Shown piece after piece: positions 30,067 to 37,872 of a stretch of 64,000 nucleotides of DNA (its first letter is position 1; each line of letters begins with the position of its first letter). Below the pieces are notes generated by a model. The model made no database searches, was not told where the DNA came from, and was given only the letters and a program-made list of their open reading frames with translations. Position numbers and translations under genes: made by a program. The stretch is from Gordonibacter massiliensis (ex Traore et al. 2017) (GTDB taxonomy: Bacteria; Actinomycetota; Coriobacteriia; Coriobacteriales; Eggerthellaceae). The DNA lies in the NCBI GenBank assembly GCA_900170005.1, contig LT827128.1, forward strand, positions 2,848,168 to 2,912,167, read 5' to 3'.

Positions 30067-31487
30067 TGACCGCTTCCCCGCAACAAACTTCCCCGCTGTT
30101 CGCTGAGCCGTTTTGGCGGGTGTGCGCGGCGCTTCTGTGCGTGCTGCTCACTACGTCGCTTATGAACGTGGTGGTATTCCCGCGCTTCGACGCGGTGTTC
30201 ACGTACGCGCGCGACGTGTCGGTGCTGGCCAACGCCGTGACGCTCATTGCCGTGGGCCTCGTGGCCACGTTCAGGCCGGCGCTTCTGCATATGAGGGCGC
30301 TCACGGCGGGATGCCTTGCGCTGCTTGCGATCGGTTCGGCGTTGCTGCCGGTGGGACTGTACGGCGGCAGCGCGGTGGCGCTGACGGCGGCGGCGTGCGC
30401 CCTGTCCATCGGGCGCGGATGGGCCATCGTGCTGACGGGCGTCGCAGCCTCGCGCTTGGAGGTGGGCCAGGCGGGCGCGTGCATCGCGCTGGCGTTCGTG
30501 GCGGAGTACGCGGCCACGGCGCTGGTCTGGGTGATCCCGGCGGGTGCGGGCACGGTGCTGTTCGCGCTGCTGCCGTTCGCCACGGTGGCGCTGGTATGGC
30601 GAACGGCGCGACCCGTGTTGCAAGCCACGGAAAGCGGCGAGGCTCCGGCCGACTTCTCCGTCACCCAGCCTTCCACGTTCTTGCCGCTGGCCAGCCAGCT
30701 GTTCGTGTGCCTGTTCCTGTTTCGCGTGGCGTTCGGCTACTCGCTGCGCTTCGGCGAGGTGGGCGGCGTGCCGGTGTCCGACTTCCTGGGCATCGTACCC
30801 GTAGCGGCGGTGGCTCTGTACGTGCTGCTGTCGCGGCGGGCGTTTCCGGCCGACCTGCTGACGCAAGTGTCGGTGCTGCTGGTGGTGGCGGGCTTTTTGG
30901 TGGTGTCGTCGGGCAGCGCGTACGCGGCTGTGGGAAGCGTGACGCTGCTTGCGGCCGGCAACGCGCTGTTCGACATGGTGGCGTGGCTCGTGCTCATCGC
31001 CGTGGCGGGACGCAACCCGTGTGCGGCCGTGGCCACGTTCGCTTGGGGCCGCGGCGTGTCCGGGCTGGGCTCCACGACGGGCGCGGCGCTGGGCGTGTGG
31101 TCGAACGACCTGTTCGGTGCGGGGTCACCGGCGGTTGCCTTCGTCACGGGCGCGCTCATCCTCGTGTTCGTGGGCTACGCGCTCATCGGGCTCAAGCGTT
31201 TCAGCTTCGCCGAGACCATCGCCGGGGTCACGCCCGTGGCCGAGGAGGTGGCGAAGTCGCCCGAGGAGAAGTTTGCGAAACGCTGCCAAGCGCTCGCCGA
31301 GCGCTACGGCCTGAGCCCGCGCGAGTTGGAGGTGTTCATGATGCTGGCGCGCGGACGCGACCGCGCCTACATTCAAGAGCAGCTGGTCGTGTCGCGCAAC
31401 ACCGTGAAGGCCCACGTCAAACACGTGTACGCGAAGCTCGATATCCACACGCACCAAGAGTTGATCGACTTGGTGGAACGCGGCTGA
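30066..31487 (+). CDS. Membrane-bound LuxR-type regulator
   Basis: A 473-residue protein: about twelve predicted membrane spans (residues about 15-385) and a C-terminal LuxR helix-turn-helix. The latter has YGLSPRELEVFMMLARGRD then IQEQLVVSRNTVKAHVKHVY and AKLDIHTHQELIDLV. Such transporter-like sensors fused to LuxR domains are abundant in Eggerthella and often lie next to reductase genes. It probably controls the upstream cytochrome-flavoprotein operon or a nearby target. The signal is unknown. The leaderless start is preferred; ATG 30057 is the alternative. Confidence 0.88.
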   Translation: MTASPQQTSPLFAEPFWRVCAALLCVLLTTSLMNVVVFPRFDAVFTYARDVSVLANAVTLIAVGLVATFRPALLHMRALTAGCLALLAIGSALLPVGLYGGSAVALTAAACALSIGRGWAIVLTGVAASRLEVGQAGACIALAFVAEYAATALVWVIPAGAGTVLFALLPFATVALVWRTARPVLQATESGEAPADFSVTQPSTFLPLASQLFVCLFLFRVAFGYSLRFGEVGGVPVSDFLGIVPVAAVALYVLLSRRAFPADLLTQVSVLLVVAGFLVVSSGSAYAAVGSVTLLAAGNALFDMVAWLVLIAVAGRNPCAAVATFAWGRGVSGLGSTTGAALGVWSNDLFGAGSPAVAFVTGALILVFVGYALIGLKRFSFAETIAGVTPVAEEVAKSPEEKFAKRCQALAERYGLSPRELEVFMMLARGRDRAYIQEQLVVSRNTVKAHVKHVYAKLDIHTHQELIDLVERG

Positions 31488-31663
31488 CCTTGCTGTGCGG
31501 CGCACTGGGGCGTCTTCGAGCGTCGGCGCGCATGAGGGCGTTCGCGCATGTGTTCGCGCCCCCGTTTCGAGGCTTTGCGTATCGGATGGGAACGGCGGGG
31601 TGCCGGACGGTCGAAGCAGACAGGCGGCCATCGCCTCTCCGCGAGCTCCACGATTTGCCGATC
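31488..31663. other. Gap after LuxR gene
   Basis: About 175 bases with no supported gene and no clear terminator. Confidence 0.4.
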
Positions 31664-31693
31664 TTGTCGTTAGGTATATATAACCAATATTGT
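31664..31693 (+). promoter_or_regulatory. AT-rich promoter with near-palindromic spacer
   Basis: TTGTCG (31664-31669), an 18-base spacer containing GGTATATATAACC, and TATTGT (31688-31693). It points toward the phosphoesterase gene 208 bases away. A second -10-like TAGAAT lies at about 31794. The rest of the gap has no gene. Confidence 0.4.
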
Positions 31694-31900
31694 AAGGGAC
31701 AAATATCGAGGCGATGGTCGATTTCGACGGCTACTGTTCGGTGCCGAATTTTCGCCATCTGGGGTTTCTTCATTTTGCGGCGATTGTTTACGCTAGAATC
31801 TTGCCATAGCTTTGAATTTTGTCCACGATGCGTTCCGTTCGATCTACGCGGCTGCCGCGCCGATGACAGCCGGGGCGCCCGACCGGAGAAAGGCCTTCGC

Positions 31901-32434
31901 ATGACCACCATCGGCATCATATCGGATACGCATGGGCAGCTGTCGGAGGCGGCGTACGCGGCGCTGGCAGACAGCGACCACATCATCCATGCGGGCGATA
32001 TCGGCAACCCGGCCATCCTGCGTGAGCTGGAGACGCTGGCCCCGGTCACGGCGGTGCTCGGCAACAACGACTTCGACGAGTACGGCGAAGCGGTCGGACG
32101 TTTCGCGCATCCCGTCATCGACGGCGTGCGTTTTCTGGTGGCTCATTATCCGCGCGACGTGAAGATCAGTTTCGCCGGTTCGGGCGCGCTCGCGCCGGGC
32201 GATCCCATTCCGCAGGTGTGCGTTCACGGCCACACCCACGTACCCGAAATCGTGACCGGTGCTGATGCGCGTCCTGCAACTTACGTCGTATGTCCCGGTG
32301 CGGCATTCCGCCCTCGCGGCGGCTTTCCGCGCTGCATCGCTAAGCTCGACGTGTCCGATGGTTGCGTGAACAGCGTGCGCGTGGAGACGCTCACCGGAGA
32401 GACGGTTATGGAAGCGGGCGGCGCGGCTCGCTGA
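31901..32434 (+). CDS. YfcE/MJ0936-type metallophosphoesterase
   Basis: A 177-residue calcineurin-like phosphoesterase. The metal ligands are in GIISDTHGQL, HAGDIG, LGNNDFD, VAHYP and VHGHTHVPE, in the order expected for the YfcE family. It cleaves phosphodiesters; the physiological substrate is not known. GGAGAAAGG precedes the ATG. The S41-type peptidase gene follows after 151 bases. Confidence 0.9.
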   Translation: MTTIGIISDTHGQLSEAAYAALADSDHIIHAGDIGNPAILRELETLAPVTAVLGNNDFDEYGEAVGRFAHPVIDGVRFLVAHYPRDVKISFAGSGALAPGDPIPQVCVHGHTHVPEIVTGADARPATYVVCPGAAFRPRGGFPRCIAKLDVSDGCVNSVRVETLTGETVMEAGGAAR

Positions 32435-32585
32435 GAGGTGCGCTCAACGCGGCGAGCCGCTCGCCGTTGAGACGCGGGCGTGCCAGCGCCGCAGTGTGTG
32501 TCGGCCGTGCGGGTTCCGATCGAATGCATATGAATACGCGGTGGATCGAGACAGAAGCGATGTACATTACCTGAAAGGTTCGAGA

Positions 32586-33896
32586 ATGTCGGAGAGCTAC
32601 GAGACGATTCTGCGCACGGTGGCGCAGGTCATCAGGGAAGACTACGCGGGCCAACCCGAATGCGCGCAGCGCGACAACGCGCAGCGATGGATCGAGGCGG
32701 TGACGGCTGCCGAGGCTGCCGGCACCCTGGACGACGAGTCGTTCGTTCGATGCGTGAGCCAATATTTGGCGGCGTTCCAGGATCCGAGCCTGTCGTTCGA
32801 AACGTCGAACAAGATTGCGTGCAAACCGACGACCTGCGGTTTCTCGGTGCGGCGCTACGGCGATGGGCTGTACGTGGTCGAAGCGCGCGAAGACGCCCGC
32901 CTCGCGCCGGGGGATGCCGTCGTGCGGCTCGATGGGCTTGCGCCCGACGATTACCTGGCGCAGCTGATCGGCAATCCCGTCAACGGGGACGATCCCGAGC
33001 GCCAGCTGTGGGACGACGTGCTGGCCTCGTGCTCGCAACTGCTGGTGCGCCATGCGAACGGCGATGAGGAAACGGTGCCGGTGGAACGCTTCCCGAAACC
33101 GGGTTTCGTCGAAGGCCTGCAGCCTCCCAGCATCGAGGTTCGCGAGGGAGCCGGCCCGAACGGCGACGAGCGGGCGGTTATCATCGCGGCGCACCATTTC
33201 GCGGACGCTTCGGTGCTGCAGGCCATGCAGCGGCATTTCGAGGATATCCAGCGGGCCGACCGCGTGATAATCGACGTGCGCGACGTGGAGGAGGGCATGA
33301 TCGGCAACGCGTTCGGCCTGATGGCGCTGTTCTTCAACCGCGAAACAAACTTGAAGGCCCTCATGGGGCAGGAGATCGTGTACGCGCGCTACACCCAGCT
33401 CAATGCGCGGATGCGCGCGATGCAGCTCGCGCGCCTCATGGACATGAGCGACGCTTCGGGCAAAGGCTGGGTGCAGGCGGAAATCGAGCACGTGGCTGCC
33501 TGTGTGGGCAAAGGGTTCGTGATGGAGGCCGAGTTCGAGGAGGACATGCTGTTTCCTCCGGCGCCCGAGGGACAGAAAACGCTGCTGCTCACGGACGTGC
33601 GCACGAGCGGTCCGGGGGAACGTTTGGTTTGCTTTGCCAAGCATGCGGCTTCTGCGGGTTGCGGCAAGGTGCGCACCGTGGGCCGTGCGACGCGGGGGAG
33701 CTTGGACTACGCGAACCTGCTGTCCGTGGCGCTTGACGAGCGGTTCTCGCTGGTGTATCCCATGGCCAAGACGGAAGCGGCGCACGAGGGCCGCGGCTCG
33801 CTCGGCCGGGGTCTCGCCCCGGACGTCCACGTGCCGTTCACTCCGGCGGAATGCACGCAGGATCTGGTGCTGCGTGCCGCACTGGTTGAGCCGTAG
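32586..33896 (+). CDS. Cytoplasmic S41-family peptidase-like protein
   Basis: A 436-residue protein of the S41 (C-terminal processing/tricorn) family. A PDZ-like segment is at about residues 80-125 (YGDGLYVVEAREDARLAPGD). The core has RVIIDVRDVEEG and LLLTDVRTSGPGERL, where the serine of TSGPGE occupies the nucleophile position, then GKVRTVGRATRGSLDY. It lacks the signal peptide usual for CtpA enzymes, so it should be cytoplasmic. Activity is uncertain, since the catalytic lysine is not obvious. GAAAGG precedes the ATG. The 3' end lies inside a tandem repeat. Confidence 0.75.
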   Translation: MSESYETILRTVAQVIREDYAGQPECAQRDNAQRWIEAVTAAEAAGTLDDESFVRCVSQYLAAFQDPSLSFETSNKIACKPTTCGFSVRRYGDGLYVVEAREDARLAPGDAVVRLDGLAPDDYLAQLIGNPVNGDDPERQLWDDVLASCSQLLVRHANGDEETVPVERFPKPGFVEGLQPPSIEVREGAGPNGDERAVIIAAHHFADASVLQAMQRHFEDIQRADRVIIDVRDVEEGMIGNAFGLMALFFNRETNLKALMGQEIVYARYTQLNARMRAMQLARLMDMSDASGKGWVQAEIEHVAACVGKGFVMEAEFEEDMLFPPAPEGQKTLLLTDVRTSGPGERLVCFAKHAASAGCGKVRTVGRATRGSLDYANLLSVALDERFSLVYPMAKTEAAHEGRGSLGRGLAPDVHVPFTPAECTQDLVLRAALVEP

Positions 33897-34100
33897 GGGA
33901 GGGACCTGGAGCTGCCGGTTAGCCTCGCTCGCGCTGATCGAGCCGTAGGGGATGACCTGCCGATTGGCTTCGTCCGCGCCGGTCAAATCGCTGGGACGGG
34001 CTACCGGTTGGCTTCGGCCGCGTTGGTCGAGCCACATGGGAATTTGCGATTGGCTCGGCGTGCTGGTCGAGCCGAAGGGGCGGGCTGCTGCCCACCCGAT
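33882..34100. repeat. Degenerate tandem repeat starting inside the peptidase 3' end
   Basis: Five imperfect units of 40-52 bases begin at 33882, 33934, 33979, 34023 and 34063. Each starts with CTGGTCGAGCCGTAGGGG or a variant, and the first four continue with CGATTGGCTTCG-like sequence. Unit 1 supplies the final codons and stop of the peptidase gene (Leu-Val-Glu-Pro-stop); unit 2 would read Leu-Ile-Glu-Pro-stop. The array looks like repeated duplication of the gene's end. Confidence 0.72.
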
Positions 34101-34185
34101 GCAAAGGCGGCGCGAATGGCCTGAATCATGGGATTGCGTCAAAAATCATCGCAACGCATGCCTTCGGCGGCCTTCGCGAAGGGGT

Positions 34186-34294
34186 TGTATCAAAAGCGCC
34201 GCCAAGTTTTTTCGTAGGGCAAGGGCTCTGCCCTTGCCGCTCGTAAAAGGAAGTATCCGCAGGTAGTCGGCAAAGGCAGAGCCCTTGCCCTACG
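34186..34294. repeat. Nested palindromic element, copy 3
   Basis: Same lead-in TGTATCAAAAGC as the copy at 13850, then arms CGTAGGGCAAGGGCTCTGCC (from 34213) and GGCAGAGCCCTTGCCCTACG (to 34294), each containing the palindrome GGGCTCTGCCC. Between this and the tandem repeat, GCGTCAAAAATCATCGC weakly resembles an end of the 150-160 bp elements. Confidence 0.78.
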
Positions 34295-34408
34295 GGACGG
34301 TTGCAGGGAATACGTGCTTTGGCGACATTTTGAAGCAGCCTCGCGACGCTTCTTTAGCGGACGATTTCGCTCCGAGCGGCTAGATGCTCTGCGAAGCCTT
34401 TCGGCCTG

Positions 34409-35107
34409 TTATGCGTCCACCGGCACGAGCTCGCCGGTGGTCGAGTCCATGACGAAACCGGCCACGCGCACACGCGGCGGCATGACGGGGTGGTTGCGTA
34501 TGAGGTCGACGCTCTTGCGCACGGACTCCTCGGTGTCGCCGAAGCCGGCGAGCCAACGGTCGAAGTCGATGCCGCAGTGCCGCGCGAACTCGATGCGCGC
34601 GTCCGACACGCCCAAACGCCGCATGTTCTCTATCATGTCCGCGCCGCTCATGTGCTGCGCGCCGCAATTCGTGTGCGCCACGACCATGATATCCTCCACG
34701 CCCAGCTCGCATACCGCGATGAGCAGCGAGCGCATGACGCTGCCGAAGGGGTGGGCCACTTCCGCGCCGGCAACCTTGATGATCTTAGCGTCGCCGTTCT
34801 TCAGCCCGAGCGCCGCCGCCAGAAGCTCGGTGAGGCGCGTGTCCATGCACGACACCACGGCCAGCTTCTTGTCGGGGTACTTGTCGGTTTCGTAGCGCTC
34901 GTACTCACCGTCCGCCACGAACGCCCGATTGTGCGCCAAGATGCCGGCAACGGTAGGGGAGGCGCTTGCCTGCGCACGGCTCACCGCGTCAGCGCCCGCC
35001 GTTGGCGCTTCGCTTTCAGTCGTCATCGGAGCCACGCCCGTGCCGTCTTTGGCACCTTCTCGCGCTTCGGTTGCCGCTTCCCTTGACGTTTCCGCCTCTT
35101 TGCTCAT
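34409..35107 (-). CDS. Beta-class carbonic anhydrase
   Basis: A 232-residue zinc enzyme interconverting CO2 and bicarbonate. The signature CMDTR gives Cys87, Asp89 and Arg91; His145 and Cys148 in HTNCG complete the zinc site. The first 45 residues are charged and low-complexity, and an internal Met28 may be an alternative start, which would give a family-typical length. The C-terminus (VRVAGFVMDSTTGELVPV) is standard. Confidence 0.92.
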   Translation of the reverse strand: MSKEAETSREAATEAREGAKDGTGVAPMTTESEAPTAGADAVSRAQASASPTVAGILAHNRAFVADGEYERYETDKYPDKKLAVVSCMDTRLTELLAAALGLKNGDAKIIKVAGAEVAHPFGSVMRSLLIAVCELGVEDIMVVAHTNCGAQHMSGADMIENMRRLGVSDARIEFARHCGIDFDRWLAGFGDTEESVRKSVDLIRNHPVMPPRVRVAGFVMDSTTGELVPVDA

Positions 35108-35181
35108 CGTCCCGCCGCCTTCCGCTCGTTATTCAACCTACTCATGGTAACGCAAGCTGCTCTCTTTCGAATGACGAACGG

Positions 35182-35197
35182 ATGTTTCACGTGAAAC
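35182..35197. other. parS centromere site
   Basis: TGTTTCACGTGAAACA is an exact 16-base match to the bacterial parS consensus bound by ParB (Spo0J). It lies in the gap between carbonic anhydrase and rubrerythrin, extended to a 22-base palindrome by flanking GGA/TCC. parS sites cluster near the replication origin. Confidence 0.9.
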
Positions 35198-35235
35198 ATC
35201 CAGCTAGATGCTGCCAGGAGCTAAACGTCGGAGGC

Positions 35236-35275
35236 CAAAAACGAAAGCAACCGCCGGTCGGGGCGGTTGCTTTCG
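35236..35275 (-). terminator. Rho-independent terminator of rubrerythrin
   Basis: On the minus strand CGAAAGCAACCGCC pairs with GGCGGTTGCTTTCG, followed by TTTTT. It lies 48 bases after the rubrerythrin stop codon. Confidence 0.85.
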
Positions 35276-35323
35276 GGGAAAAGTCGCGTTCGGTGGGAAT
35301 CGAGCGCGGGTGTTCGGCAGATC

Positions 35324-35932
35324 TTAGAATGCGGTGAACGTGGCCTTCGGGCAGAAGCAGATGGGGCACTTCTCGAAGTCCTCGCCCTTGTGGATGTAGC
35401 CGCAGATGGGGCACAGGTAGAACTTGTCATCGTCGGCGGCGTCCAGGTCGTTGTACGCGGCCAGGTAGCGCTCGGCGTGCACGGACTCGGCCAGCTTGGC
35501 GCGGGTGAACACCTGCACGGCCTTCGTGTTGCCCTCTTCCTGGGCCTTCTTGATGAAGGAGGGGTACATGTCGGACGTCTCGTAGATCTCGCCGCAGGCA
35601 CCGGAGATGAGGTTCAGGTCCGTGGCCTCGCCGGAGCAATCCGGGGCAGCGGGCTTCTCGTAGTCGGGCTCCGCCTCGGCGACCAGGGCGTACTCGAGGC
35701 CGATGTGGATCTGCTCGGCAGCCGAGGTGGCCTCGAACAGGCGGGCGATCTGGTCGTAGCCCTGCTCCTTGGCGGCCTTGGCGAACGCGGCGTACTTGGC
35801 GGAAGCGCCGGTCTCGCCGCCGATGGCGGCCTTCAGGTTCTCGAGGGTGGTGCCAACGGTCGTGGAGCTGTCGGACACGATGTCAAAGTTGGTGGAGTTT
35901 TCGACGGTGGGAACTGCGGAACGGACTTTCAT
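35324..35932 (-). CDS. Rubrerythrin
   Basis: A 202-residue non-haem iron peroxidase that reduces hydrogen peroxide in anaerobes. The ferritin-like diiron domain spans about residues 30-165, with ligands in GETGASAKY, EQIHIGLEY, GEIYETSDMYP and ESVHAERY. A C-terminal rubredoxin-like FeCys4 site uses Cys174, Cys177, Cys189 and Cys192. An extra cysteine (CFC) follows. GAAGGAG precedes the ATG. A perfect palindrome in the promoter region suggests a metal- or peroxide-sensing repressor. Confidence 0.93.
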   Translation of the reverse strand: MKVRSAVPTVENSTNFDIVSDSSTTVGTTLENLKAAIGGETGASAKYAAFAKAAKEQGYDQIARLFEATSAAEQIHIGLEYALVAEAEPDYEKPAAPDCSGEATDLNLISGACGEIYETSDMYPSFIKKAQEEGNTKAVQVFTRAKLAESVHAERYLAAYNDLDAADDDKFYLCPICGYIHKGEDFEKCPICFCPKATFTAF

Positions 35933-35967
35933 GTGCAGGGCTCCTTCTTTTGGGAATCTCGTCTCTT

Positions 35968-35992
35968 CTTATTGAGAACAAATCTCAATAAG
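35968..35992. promoter_or_regulatory. Fur/PerR-like palindrome upstream of rubrerythrin
   Basis: CTTATTGAGA (35968-35977), five bases, TCTCAATAAG (35983-35992): perfect ten-base arms. The form resembles TTGAGAAT-type Fur-family boxes. It lies 36 bases upstream of the rubrerythrin start. The flanking gap, 35993-36120, has no gene. Confidence 0.65.
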
Positions 35993-36120
35993 ATCATCTT
36001 ACGACTTTGTCTGACCTGATGCAAGAGGGTAATCGATTTAGCTTGCGCCTCCTTTGAACATTCACAGTTCGCTGGTGGAGAGGGGCTCGAAGGCTCGACC
36101 GAACAGGCGGCGATCCGCCC

Positions 36121-37710
36121 TTAGCCGTTCACCGCGTACCCGTACTTCTTGGCCTTCTTAAGCCACGTGTTGATCTTCCGTATCGCTATGGAGCGGCTTT
36201 TCAGCATGCCGGGTATCCGGTCCCAGATAGATTCGCAGAAACCGGTGAGCGCGTTGGTGTTCGTGTAGTCCTTGCAGGCGGTGCTTTTGCCTTTGGCTAT
36301 CCAGCCGATGGCCGCCACGTCGCCCCAGCAGGCGATCTGCATGGTAAGTCGTTTGAACTGGCTGTCGGGCAAGAAGCACACCTCGAAGTTTTTGTGCTCC
36401 TCCAGCGTCTTTTTCATCAGAACCAGCTGGTCAACGAGCGCCTGGGTCGCCATGATCACCCTGCGCCCGCATATGGTAGAAAGCTCGGGGCACACATGGC
36501 GGCTCTTCAAGAGCGCGTCTTCGATGTCGTTCTCGCAATACAGATGCCGCACGGGAGTTTGCGGCTCGAAGAACGCGACCGGCACGAACAACGGGCCGAA
36601 GTCCTCCAGCAGCCGTTTTCGTTCCTCTGATGACAGACCGAAGTCCTCCTGCGTGCAATCCATTCCCGCAAGCCCGAAATGGGGGAGCCGGACGAATCGA
36701 TAGTGCGCCCGGTCGGGCAACGGCGCGACGCCGCGCAGGTACGCGTCCGGCTGCTCGAACAGGTGGTAGTAAAACCGCTGTTTGGAGCGCTTCCGGTAGT
36801 CGGAGCACTCCTCCCACACCTCGGCCACCGTCGGCTCGTCGAAGTAGATGGCAGTGTAGATGCCGTTGTCGCCGCCTTGCTTGCTGTCCGTCGCCTTCAT
36901 CGCTATGCGCCCCTCGACCACTGCCATCATCTTGTCGTCGTAGGACTTGTGGAACTCGTCGAAGTAGTAGCTTCTCACATAACCCAGCAGATGAGCCACG
37001 AGCCACCGACCGGAGAACGCCGAGACGTCGGTCATCTTGTAGTCGGTGCGCAGCACGACCGAAAGGGTGTGACCCGCCGCGAACATCTCCATCATGCGAT
37101 CCATCAGCACCGCGCCGAACTTCTCGTCGCGCGTGTACATATCGAGCCCCTCGGGGCATGCGAACAGAATGTCCTGCGGCTCGGTTTGCTGCATGATCAG
37201 TTCGATGAATTGGAGAGCGCTGCCCTGCACGCCTTCCTTGCCGTACACCACGGCGTTCTTCATCGGCATTGGCTGGTGCGGTTTTTCGGGCGCGGGCGCA
37301 GGCGACGATGCCGACCGGAAGGCCTCCTTCGATGCCGCGAACTGCGCCGCCTTCGCCATGACGAGGTCGGCAAGCCCGTTTTTGCCCGTTAGATGCCGGG
37401 CTGGAAGATGCCCCACCGTCGCCAGCCATCCGATCAGGGCCTCCCTCCTCAGCGCCGGCGTTTCCAGCGCATCGTCGGGGTAGTAGGCCGAAAGCACGTC
37501 TAAGAGAACAGGCTCCTTCAGCCGCTCGTCCAGCATCAACAGATAGTCGGCCACTTTGCCCACCCAGTCGTGGCCAGGCATGAACTTCTGTTTGCCGTTC
37601 GTCCATCGGCTTACGAGGCTTTTGTCGGCGCCCACCGCTTCGCACACGTCCCGCGGGCGTGCTCCCAGCAAGCGCAACAGCATGGCGAAGTTCGTCTTCG
37701 GCTCAGACAC
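36121..37710 (-). CDS. Large helix-turn-helix protein of unknown function
   Basis: A 529-residue protein with a GTG start (CGGAGGGACGACC upstream). The N-terminus has a Cro/XRE-like helix-turn-helix, MLLRLLGARPRDVCEAVGAD followed by KSLVSRWTNGKQKF. The rest (about residues 150-529) matches no family I recognise; it is soluble and rich in aromatic residues and methionine. Its promoter faces that of the surface-protein gene at 37873, so regulation of that gene is a fair guess. Lower GC than most neighbours suggests a transferred segment. Confidence 0.6.
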   Translation of the reverse strand: MSEPKTNFAMLLRLLGARPRDVCEAVGADKSLVSRWTNGKQKFMPGHDWVGKVADYLLMLDERLKEPVLLDVLSAYYPDDALETPALRREALIGWLATVGHLPARHLTGKNGLADLVMAKAAQFAASKEAFRSASSPAPAPEKPHQPMPMKNAVVYGKEGVQGSALQFIELIMQQTEPQDILFACPEGLDMYTRDEKFGAVLMDRMMEMFAAGHTLSVVLRTDYKMTDVSAFSGRWLVAHLLGYVRSYYFDEFHKSYDDKMMAVVEGRIAMKATDSKQGGDNGIYTAIYFDEPTVAEVWEECSDYRKRSKQRFYYHLFEQPDAYLRGVAPLPDRAHYRFVRLPHFGLAGMDCTQEDFGLSSEERKRLLEDFGPLFVPVAFFEPQTPVRHLYCENDIEDALLKSRHVCPELSTICGRRVIMATQALVDQLVLMKKTLEEHKNFEVCFLPDSQFKRLTMQIACWGDVAAIGWIAKGKSTACKDYTNTNALTGFCESIWDRIPGMLKSRSIAIRKINTWLKKAKKYGYAVNG

Positions 37711-37739
37711 GGTCGTCCCTCCGTTTCGATGCGAGGGTC

Positions 37740-37769
37740 AGTATAGCGAGGAAGGCCGAAAAGCAGCAA
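37740..37769 (-). promoter_or_regulatory. Promoter of the helix-turn-helix gene
   Basis: On the minus strand TTGCTG (37764-37769), an 18-base spacer, then TATACT (37740-37745), 29 bases from the GTG start. Confidence 0.5.
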
Positions 37770-37872
37770 CTTTTTTCTCAAAACGGCTGCTATTCCAGTT
37801 CGAGGCTCGCCCTATTAGACTTATTTCATAGCTTACTGATAGCCAATAATCGCGAAGGTTTCGAGGCATCCC

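Noticed and set aside
33882-34100. Possible CRISPR array
   Set aside because: Units are degenerate and abut one another with no unique spacers; no cas genes are present.
34128-34160. Third end of the AAAAATCACCGA element (GCGTCAAAAATCATCGC)
   Set aside because: Only about ten bases match, and no inverted partner lies within 200 bases.
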